From positions 1-38,884 of the forward strand of contig JAIXUI010000026.1 of the NCBI GenBank assembly GCA_027484125.1: a stretch of DNA of 38,884 nucleotides, given 5' to 3'. This DNA is from Bacteroidota bacterium (lineage in GTDB: Bacteria > Bacteroidota > Bacteroidia > UBA7662 > JAIXUI01). The translations under genes and the position numbers were made by a program. The notes beneath the pieces are model-generated. The model had not been told where the DNA came from and made no database searches. It was given only the letters and a program-made list of their open reading frames with translations. Each line of letters begins with the position of its first letter. Within the stretch, counting starts at the first letter, position 1. Below are positions 33,012-38,884 of the stretch, piece after piece.

Positions 33012-34190
33012 TCAACTCCATTTATACAAAGGAAAGATAATCCTGAAAGTGGTGCCTTTACTTGGCTTGCTTTCTTTTACAAAGATTTTTCCACGGTGGT
33101 AATTCTCAATAATGCGCTTGGCTAATGTTAACCCCAATCCCCAACCTCGTTGTTTGGTGGTAATACCTGGCTTAAAAATGCTTTTCACAAGATTCGCCGG
33201 TATTCCTTTCCCTGTGTCGATAAAGTCGATGTAAGCGTTTGCTCCTTTTTGTGATACTCGAACAACTATTTCTCCGAAACCTTCCATAGCGTCCACAGCA
33301 TTCTTGGCTAGATTTTCTACTACCCAATCAAACAGAGGTTTGTTGAGTGCAACCATGGCGCCTTCAGACTGATCATCGAGGGTCACTTTAACATGGGAAG
33401 GCACTCTTGCCCGCATATAGGCCAAACTTGTCTCTAAGGTTTCACCCAAGTTGGTAGGCTCCAATTTGGGAATGGAGCCTATCTTACCAAAACGGTCGGT
33501 AATGGTGCTTAATCGTTGAATATCACGCTCAATTTCGGCTATCATCTCACCATCTTCTTCCCTACCCAGTACTTTCAAGTATTCTACCCAAGCCATCAAC
33601 GAACTTATGGGGGTCCCCAACTGATGCGCGGTTTCCTTCGCCATGCCCACCCAAACGAAATCCTGCTCATAATTCCGAGCCATGTGAAATGCGAGGTAGG
33701 AAACGAGTAAAAACAACCCAATTACACCGATTTGAAAATAAGGATAGTAGCGGAGTTGGTACAAGAGGTCAGAGTCGCTGTAATAGATGTAATTGGTATA
33801 ACCTCCTTCGAGTGGCATGGAGATAGGCGCATGTTGAGCACGCATCACTTCAAGAAGGTCCATGAGATAATTCTTGCGATTGGCTTTTTTCTCCGCGATG
33901 TTCCGGTATTCAATAATTTTCAGGCTATCATCTACAACAATTACCGGGATATTGTCGATGGTCCTTATATAGTCCAGGAGGAAGTTTTGGTTGATGACTA
34001 CGCCATCAATCGGGGTAGAAAGTTCCTTGATCGCGCGTGCAAACATGTTCATTTTGCTTTGCTCTTCCCGTTCGATGTCTTTCACAATTCGATTGGTATA
34101 GAGAATAGACAAGGCACCAAGTACCATGGCTATAAGCAGAAGCGCGAGCTTCCAATACGACTTCTTGTAATAAATCGATTTGATTAACAT
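33012..34190 (-). CDS. Membrane sensor histidine kinase
   Basis: 392 residues. Two membrane segments (about 13-32 and 153-171) enclose a periplasmic sensor of about 120 residues. The phospho-acceptor H-box is AKETAHQLGTPISSLMAW with His189. Then follow the N-box VVENLAKNAVDAM (Asn293/Asn297), G1 DTGKGIP (325-331) and G2 GWGLGLTL (349-356), a full HATPase_c domain. The AHQLGTP form of the H-box is common in Bacteroidota kinases. There is no response regulator in the window, so the output partner is elsewhere. A 71-base spacer separates it from the DUF6029 gene upstream, so it may share that transcript. Confidence 0.92.
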   Translation of the reverse strand: MLIKSIYYKKSYWKLALLLIAMVLGALSILYTNRIVKDIEREEQSKMNMFARAIKELSTPIDGVVINQNFLLDYIRTIDNIPVIVVDDSLKIIEYRNIAEKKANRKNYLMDLLEVMRAQHAPISMPLEGGYTNYIYYSDSDLLYQLRYYPYFQIGVIGLFLLVSYLAFHMARNYEQDFVWVGMAKETAHQLGTPISSLMAWVEYLKVLGREEDGEMIAEIERDIQRLSTITDRFGKIGSIPKLEPTNLGETLETSLAYMRARVPSHVKVTLDDQSEGAMVALNKPLFDWVVENLAKNAVDAMEGFGEIVVRVSQKGANAYIDFIDTGKGIPANLVKSIFKPGITTKQRGWGLGLTLAKRIIENYHRGKIFVKESKPSKGTTFRIIFPLYKWS

Positions 34191-34261
34191 GCCTGATGCG
34201 AATAACGCGCAAAGGCAGCATTATTTCACCCAGTTACCCTAATCCGGGCAATTTTGTGGCG

Positions 34262-35854
34262 TTAAAAAGTAGAAACGAGGGTAAATCGGAAGCCGTTAAA
34301 GGCTGGCTCAACCCTGCAGACCCCACCAGTACAAATTACACCTTGTACCTGGCGGACATATCCACCAGTGAGTCGGCTTCTTCCAAAGTTTACCGCTCCA
34401 AAAACCGTCCAATAATGCACCCTACGGTCAGCATTTTTATTTCCGTAGTTCCACATATCCATCACAGACAGCGAAAATTTTGGAGCCACATTGTATTCTA
34501 CCAAGCCCCACAACCAAGAACCCAAGTCTTGCTGTGTGGACATGTGTGAGAATTCCATACGTAGTGATTTCTTCCTGTTGATCTTATAAACAAATTCAGT
34601 AAACGGAGTCCAAGTATGAACCATTGAGTTAGCCACTCCTTCGTAAACGGTTTGGTTGTAAATCTGACGTTGTAATCCGGCAGTGGCAGTAAACGACTTA
34701 CTCAGTTTGAACTTGCCTTCGATGTTAAATTCTTGGTACAACCTTTCACCATTCGGACGTTTAACGTCGGAATAATTAATCTGGATCGTGTGTTTTTTGG
34801 CAACGGTCATCACCACATCGGCCATTAATCCACGTTCTCCAACCAACTGAGTAGCCGGCGCATAGCGGCTGGTTAATCGCCAGGTGTTCATCTTCACTGA
34901 AGGCGGAATAAAGTTGATGAGTCCATTGTTGAGGGCCTCATTCGGATTCACCCTAAAATCGAAGAAATCGGTGCTTTTGTACTGAATGCTGGCACCAAAG
35001 CCGGGTTGGGAATAAGAAAGGCTGCCATACATCACTTGTCCATCTCGATTCACCAATCGGCTAGTGGCATCATAACCGGCTTCTCTGGTCTTTCCGGCAT
35101 ACTCTAAATTCATGGTAAACCGCTTGTAGTTGACCGCAGCATAAGCCGAGTAGGCCCAAGTGTTGGCCATAGGCACAAACCGGTCGGCTACCGGAAGATT
35201 GTTGATGTTGTTGACTACTGTATTGAGTGAATTGTCATCGAGCGTACGGTTTACAATCCCAAAGCCAGGTTGGATGTTGAGGTCTTTCCCAAGATTCATG
35301 GCTCCTTCCAAGTTGATTCCTTTAATGATATCGGAATAGGTGCCGAACTGAAACTTCTGCTTTCCGGTGAAGGCTTTTACGCGCCATTGATCGGAAATAT
35401 CATACTTCAGCCTAATGCCTTGCATGGCGTAATCCAGGTTCTGCCCGCGTCCTTCATAAGCCCGGAATATAATGCCCGAGCCAATTTGGTCGTAGAAGTA
35501 GCCCAAGGTTACGTCGAGCTTCTCAATTTTCTTCCTAACAAACCAAAAACCGAGTCCTTGGCCTGAAAAAGCAGCACGCGGATTGCGGAGTCCGGAATTA
35601 TTAAACAAATCAAAGCGCACCCCTGCACTGAAATCTTTATCCGTATAATTCACGGTCAACCAGCCTTCAGTGGATGAAAGCTGCCTTTTGTACTGAGGTG
35701 GAACTGTAGCTTCCGGCCCAAGTACCACCGTATCAAGCAGATAAAAATTTTGATAGATCTCTATATCGCCGGTTATCTTGCCTTGCGACAAGACCACAAA
35801 TGGAGTTAAAAGACTTAAGAAGAATAAAAAAAACTGGCGTCCAGATAAGCGCAT
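34262..35854 (-). CDS. DUF6029 family outer-membrane beta-barrel protein
   Basis: 530 residues. Signal peptide MRLSGRQFFLFFLSLLTPFVVLSQ. The mature part is a series of amphipathic strands ending in a C-terminal Phe (FNGFRFTLVSTF), as in outer-membrane porin-like barrels. The opening GKITGDIEIYQNFYLLDT and later GQNLDYAMQGIRLKYD, and SLSYSQPGFGASIQYKS, match DUF6029. Function unknown. It is divergent from the TlpA-like thioredoxin gene; I see this kind of pairing as typical, but without a shown functional link. Confidence 0.85.
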   Translation of the reverse strand: MRLSGRQFFLFFLSLLTPFVVLSQGKITGDIEIYQNFYLLDTVVLGPEATVPPQYKRQLSSTEGWLTVNYTDKDFSAGVRFDLFNNSGLRNPRAAFSGQGLGFWFVRKKIEKLDVTLGYFYDQIGSGIIFRAYEGRGQNLDYAMQGIRLKYDISDQWRVKAFTGKQKFQFGTYSDIIKGINLEGAMNLGKDLNIQPGFGIVNRTLDDNSLNTVVNNINNLPVADRFVPMANTWAYSAYAAVNYKRFTMNLEYAGKTREAGYDATSRLVNRDGQVMYGSLSYSQPGFGASIQYKSTDFFDFRVNPNEALNNGLINFIPPSVKMNTWRLTSRYAPATQLVGERGLMADVVMTVAKKHTIQINYSDVKRPNGERLYQEFNIEGKFKLSKSFTATAGLQRQIYNQTVYEGVANSMVHTWTPFTEFVYKINRKKSLRMEFSHMSTQQDLGSWLWGLVEYNVAPKFSLSVMDMWNYGNKNADRRVHYWTVFGAVNFGRSRLTGGYVRQVQGVICTGGVCRVEPAFNGFRFTLVSTF

Positions 35855-35948
35855 CCTACTTTTCCGTTATTATTGGATGCAAGAACGAAAATCTACTCCA
35901 CCTTATCAAAAAAGGCAAGGTCTTTGCGTTCACTTGGCAACTAAGATT

Positions 35949-36458
35949 ATGAAACGATTTGTTTTTTTTAACGTTTTGCTGGCATTGATGCTTCAATACA
36001 GCCCGGTATCAGCTCAAGATTCCAAAGGAGATGTGATGCCAGAAGTGAAATTGACGAACTTGAAAGGTGAGCAGATTAATCTCGCCAGCCTCGTCAAAAA
36101 CAACAAGCTTACTGTAGTAAGCTTTTGGGCTACTTGGTGCTCGCCTTGCAAAAAGGAACTCACCAATATTGCCGAGCTCTACCAAAACTGGAAGAAGGAT
36201 TATGGGGTAGAAGTGGTGGCCATTTCCACTGATGATGCTAGAAATAAAGACCGGGTAAGGGCTTATGCCGAAGGAGTAAACTGGCCGTTCGTAATTCTTT
36301 TAGATCCCAATGAAGACATGAAGCGCTCATTAAACTTCCAGTCTATTCCTTACACCCTCCTAATCGATAAAACAGGCAAAATTATCTACCGCCACAATTC
36401 TTACGTAGAAGGCGATGAATTCATCCTCGAGGAGAAAATCGTCAAAGAGTCGAAGTAA
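35949..36458 (+). CDS. TlpA/ResA-like thioredoxin-fold oxidoreductase, exported
   Basis: 169 residues from the ATG at 35949, which begins a signal peptide (MKRFVFFNVL...SPVSAQ). The frame is open upstream to 35778, but that part is antisense to the DUF6029 start. The thioredoxin motif is WATWCSPCKKE with Cys64 and Cys67, and the cis-Pro loop is FQSIPYTLLID (Pro134). Such proteins reduce disulfides in the periplasm, often for cytochrome c maturation or envelope protein quality control; the exact target is open. The gene ends just before a strong terminator. Confidence 0.9.
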   Translation: MKRFVFFNVLLALMLQYSPVSAQDSKGDVMPEVKLTNLKGEQINLASLVKNNKLTVVSFWATWCSPCKKELTNIAELYQNWKKDYGVEVVAISTDDARNKDRVRAYAEGVNWPFVILLDPNEDMKRSLNFQSIPYTLLIDKTGKIIYRHNSYVEGDEFILEEKIVKESK

Positions 36459-36477
36459 ATACGTGCTCTTCTGAATG

Positions 36478-36505
36478 AAAAAAGCCGCCCATGGGCGGCT
36501 TTTTT
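36478..36505. terminator. Bidirectional terminator between the TlpA and phosphopantetheinyl transferase genes
   Basis: AAAAAAGCCGCCC (36478-36490) and GGGCGGCTTTTTT (36493-36505) pair perfectly over 13 bases. A-runs and T-runs at both ends let it work in both directions. The stop codon of the minus-strand gene (36504-36506) overlaps the edge of the stem. Confidence 0.9.
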
Positions 36506-37067
36506 ATTGATTATTGAGATAAGAGGCTACACAGAACAGATGGTCATTAACTGAATGGTAGTGCAATTGAGCCAACCGATCCGGGGTTCCTTCCCTTCGG
36601 ATATGGCCTAAAGTAGGAAAACCCTCTCTTTCAGCCGCATTGGTACCCAATTCTCGCCTAAAATCGAGGCCTCTGTTGCTATCTAGTTTATACAAAGCTT
36701 CACGAGCGGTCCACAATGCTGAAAGCTGAAGCAAACCTTGCTGCGCCCATTCACATTCTTCTCTAGTAAAAACACGGTCTTTGATGCGAAGCAAGCGTGG
36801 ATGTGGCGCTTCTACATCCATCCCAATTTCAAAAGGGGCCAAAGCAACCGCAACCATACATGGTGCATGGCTGATGCTGAGTTTTAGGGTTGTTTGAGCA
36901 AGAAATGGTTTCCCTGTAGGCAATTTTTGCAATTGACTTGTTGCTCCTGGTAATGCTCGCTCCAATAAACCACGGGCAGCATCAGAAGCTTCACCAGGTA
37001 ATAACGGCTGCTCGAAATAAGTCCACCACAACCTATATCCGTTTTCTTCGAAAATCCCGCTGCTCAT
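36504..37067 (-). CDS. 4'-Phosphopantetheinyl transferase superfamily protein (Sfp-like)
   Basis: 187 residues. It transfers phosphopantetheine from CoA to a Ser of acyl- or peptidyl-carrier proteins. The Mg-binding EIGMDVE (Asp84, Glu86) and the W-x(2)-[KR]-E-A-x(2)-K motif LWTAREALYK (Trp119 to Lys127, with Arg in place of the usual first Lys) are present, after the substrate-like KLSISHAPC. It is shorter than full-length two-repeat Sfp but within range for Bacteroidota members. No carrier protein or synthase lies nearby. It is divergent from the WD40 gene with a 24-base gap. Confidence 0.9.
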   Translation of the reverse strand: MSSGIFEENGYRLWWTYFEQPLLPGEASDAARGLLERALPGATSQLQKLPTGKPFLAQTTLKLSISHAPCMVAVALAPFEIGMDVEAPHPRLLRIKDRVFTREECEWAQQGLLQLSALWTAREALYKLDSNRGLDFRRELGTNAAEREGFPTLGHIRREGTPDRLAQLHYHSVNDHLFCVASYLNNQ

Positions 37068-37091
37068 CTGTTTCTTTGTGCGAAGTTAATC

Positions 37092-38021
37092 ATGTCTGTT
37101 ACCGTTGAAGGAATAACTAAACTCGAAGGCCATGTGGATAGCCTATACGCACTGTCTGGAGGCCTAGAACCGCATAGCCTCTACTCCGGTGGTGGCGATG
37201 GCTACATTGCAGAGTGGGACATTCGCCAACTTCGCGATGCCCGATTGCTAGTAAAAGTGCCTGCATCGGTTTATGCCTTCAACCTACTTTCTTCTTTAAA
37301 AATGCTGCTTATAGGAACTCGTAATGGCGGGTTTCACTTGGTGGACTTGAAAGAAAGAAAAGAAAAAAGATTGCTCAAATGGTCCGATTCGCCCATCTGG
37401 GCAATGATTACATGTGAAGAAGCCGGCTTTATCGCCTTGGCAGGAGGCGACGGATTTCTCACCTTGCTGCCGATGAATCGATTAGACGAGCTTACTGCCG
37501 CCATTCGAATTCCGATTAGCACTGCGGCTATCCGCTCCCTCAGTTGGGACGGCACTCAAGGCACGCTTTACGCGGGCGCAAGCGATGGCCATATTTATGC
37601 GTTACAACTAAATTCAAAAAACATCACCCAACCTACTCACTGGTCAGCTCACCGATTTTCGGTGTTTTCGCTCTTGCTTCAACCTGACAAACAACGCTTG
37701 ATCTCCGGTGGCCGCGATGCTTTACTTCGAACCTGGCCACTAACCAATGCATCCGATCCGCTGTTTTCCGCACCAGCACATTGGTACACCATCAATCACT
37801 TAATCTTTAGCCCTGACCAACAATGGCTGTTGTCAGCATCCAGAGACAAAACCATTAAAATCTGGAATGCCGACAACCTCGAACTACTCAAGGTGATGGA
37901 CTGGGAACGCTACGGCATTCACACCCACAGCATCAACCGCCTTTGTTGGCTCGGTGATTTCGTTTTCTCCGCCGGGGATGATAAAAAAATTGGGGTTTGG
38001 TCCGTAAAAATGGAAGCATGA
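37092..38021 (+). CDS. WD40 repeat protein
   Basis: 309 residues, roughly seven repeats and hence one full propeller. Clear blades include SLYSGGGDGYIAEWDI, LLIGTRNGGFHLVDL, TLYAGASDGHIYAL, RLISGGRDALLRTWPL, WLLSASRDKTIKIWNA and VFSAGDDKKIGVWSV. There is no signal peptide, so it is cytoplasmic and likely a protein-protein platform. Its stop overlaps the methyltransferase start by the four-base ATGA at 38018-38021, so it may act with that enzyme. Confidence 0.93.
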   Translation: MSVTVEGITKLEGHVDSLYALSGGLEPHSLYSGGGDGYIAEWDIRQLRDARLLVKVPASVYAFNLLSSLKMLLIGTRNGGFHLVDLKERKEKRLLKWSDSPIWAMITCEEAGFIALAGGDGFLTLLPMNRLDELTAAIRIPISTAAIRSLSWDGTQGTLYAGASDGHIYALQLNSKNITQPTHWSAHRFSVFSLLLQPDKQRLISGGRDALLRTWPLTNASDPLFSAPAHWYTINHLIFSPDQQWLLSASRDKTIKIWNADNLELLKVMDWERYGIHTHSINRLCWLGDFVFSAGDDKKIGVWSVKMEA

Positions 38022-38740
38022 AACAAGACCAAACCGACATCAGGAATTTTTACGATGACTTTGCCGCCGCCCAATTAGAAAACGGCGTCAATGAAAGGCT
38101 TTATGCTTGTTTCAAGCGACTCAAAAAATTGGGCATTGCGAAGGCAGAACATGTACTTGAACTTGGCTGTGGAGTGGGTTCGTTTACTGGCTTGCTACAG
38201 TCGGTCTTGCCTGCCGGAGCCCTAGAAGCGGTGGATTTGAGCCCTGCTTCTATCGAGTTGGCGCAAAGCAGAATTGGCGCCTCGGCTAAATTTACCGCTG
38301 CCGACATCCTTCACTACCAACCTCATGCGCCTCAATTCGATATCATCATCCTGCTGGATGTAATCGAACATATACCTTTAGAACAGCATGATGAACTTTG
38401 GAAACATTATGCGCCAAAGTTGAAAACCGGCGGAAGATTGGTCATCAACCTGCCTAATCCGGCTTACTTGGAATGGGAACAAACCCAAAAGCCTGAGCAA
38501 CTCCAGATTCTGGATCAGCCTGTACCTATAAACCAACTGCTCCGTCAGCTTTTTCAAACAGGATTAACCTTACTTCAATTCGAAACTTATACCATTTGGT
38601 CTGAAAATGATTATCACTTTATCGTTTTTGAAAAAGCCCCTGCTTACGAGGAAAAACTCATTCGGAAGTCAGCACCATTTTTGACTAAACTTCAACTCAA
38701 AGCCCATCATTATTGGTTGAAATGGCGATTCCGCTACTAG
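38018..38740 (+). CDS. Class I SAM-dependent methyltransferase
   Basis: 240 residues from the ATG at 38018; the frame continues to 37997 but that lies inside the WD40 gene. Motif I is VLELGCGVGSFTG (46-58). Then come EAVDLSPASIELAQ with the acidic residue that contacts the ribose, FDIIILLDVIEHI, and GGRLVINLPNP, as in UbiE/small-molecule methyltransferases. The substrate is not determinable. It is translationally coupled to the WD40 gene. Confidence 0.9.
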   Translation: MKQDQTDIRNFYDDFAAAQLENGVNERLYACFKRLKKLGIAKAEHVLELGCGVGSFTGLLQSVLPAGALEAVDLSPASIELAQSRIGASAKFTAADILHYQPHAPQFDIIILLDVIEHIPLEQHDELWKHYAPKLKTGGRLVINLPNPAYLEWEQTQKPEQLQILDQPVPINQLLRQLFQTGLTLLQFETYTIWSENDYHFIVFEKAPAYEEKLIRKSAPFLTKLQLKAHHYWLKWRFRY

Positions 38741-38772
38741 ATGAATTGCATTAACCTTATTGTTCGCCGTCA

Positions 38773-38794
38773 TTGTAAAAATGACACCTTACAA
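38773..38794. promoter_or_regulatory. Inverted repeat upstream of the AraC-like gene
   Basis: TTGTAA (38773-38778) and TTACAA (38789-38794) form an inverted repeat with a 10-base spacer, eight bases before the start codon. It may be an operator, but short AT-rich dyads arise by chance. Nothing else is seen in the 38741-38802 spacer. Confidence 0.2.
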
Positions 38795-38802
38795 AATTGA
38801 CA

Positions 38803-38884
38803 ATGGAGTTAAACCCGAAAACATATGAACCAAATATCGAACTAACAGAGTTTGTCAAACGATATTGGACACTAGACGGTGAAA
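38803..38884 (+). CDS. AraC-like regulator N-terminus, cut by window edge
   Basis: 27 codons from ATG 38803, open to the edge: MELNPKTYEPNIELTEFVKR and then YWTLDGE. The pattern P-x(2)-L-x(2)-FV-x(2)-YW-x-L is that of the DUF6597-type N-terminal domain of Bacteroidota AraC-family regulators. An in-frame stop lies just upstream, so the start is settled. The DNA-binding part lies beyond the window. Confidence 0.6.
   Translation, partial: MELNPKTYEPNIELTEFVKRYWTLDGE

Noticed and set aside
35778-35948. N-terminal extension of the TlpA-like protein
   Set aside because: It is antisense to the DUF6029 start, and the signal peptide begins at 35949.
1-38884. CRISPR array, tRNA, rRNA, integrase or insertion sequence
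   Set aside because: No regularly spaced repeats, no cloverleaf or rRNA sequence and no transposase or integrase frames were found; the 95-base repeats are only two copies.

Overview
The window looks like chromosomal DNA of a member of the Bacteroidota (Flavobacteriales/Sphingobacteriales-like; I cannot place it further). The signs are a very large secreted protein with a T9SS type A C-terminal sorting domain, a TonB-dependent receptor of the OMP_b-brl_3 type, DUF4403, DUF6029 and LruC/DUF4114 proteins, a type I asparaginase next to TatD, a menaquinone gene (menC), and promoter-like sites of the TTG-N17-TAnnTTTG class used by this phylum. Most of it reads as ordinary housekeeping and cell-envelope DNA. 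There is no prophage, CRISPR array, rRNA or recognisable tRNA.

Layout. 1-1271: 5' part of urocanate hydratase (minus strand, cut by the window edge). 1.5-5 kb: an LruC-domain lipoprotein and a PA14-OmpA protein (both minus). 5.0-6.3 kb: a sterol-desaturase-family, alkylglycerol-monooxygenase-like membrane enzyme. 6.3-10.1 kb: a looser, accessory-looking stretch with a NYN-domain nuclease gene broken by an in-frame TGA and flanked by two diverged 95-base direct repeats, an MBL-fold hydrolase, and an AT-rich Fic gene with a worn N-terminus. 10.3-12.5 kb: a three-gene cassette (small Cys-rich membrane protein, MbnP-like lipoprotein, outer-membrane protein with a CESCGC motif) that I read as copper handling. 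12.8-15.2 kb: a TonB-dependent receptor with its own promoter. 15.2-15.9 kb: a gene-free stretch with a GC-rich, hairpin-rich element. 15.9-17.4 kb: an outer-membrane protein and TerC, tightly linked. 17.4-19.5 kb: menC and a NYN plus cold-shock-domain protein (minus), with a strong intrinsic-terminator structure lying inside menC.

19.9-25.7 kb holds a compact minus-strand operon, lipoprotein - purN - polysaccharide deacetylase - tatD - ansA - kbl. The first five genes are joined by four-base ATGA overlaps, and it mixes purine synthesis, envelope glycan editing and amino-acid catabolism. 25.8-31.4 kb: a DUF4403 lipoprotein converging on the T9SS cargo protein across an excellent shared terminator. 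31.5-35.9 kb: a sensor kinase without a response regulator, coupled to a secreted protein of unknown function, and a DUF6029 barrel. 35.9-38.9 kb: a TlpA-like thioredoxin, an Sfp-type phosphopantetheinyl transferase, a WD40 protein overlapping a methyltransferase, and the first 27 codons of an AraC-like regulator running off the edge.

The points most worth following up are the intrinsic terminator buried in the menC reading frame, the repeat-flanked broken NYN gene, the Fic protein whose inhibitory motif is altered, the copper-type cassette, and a shared 12-base motif at similar distances upstream of two exported-protein genes.
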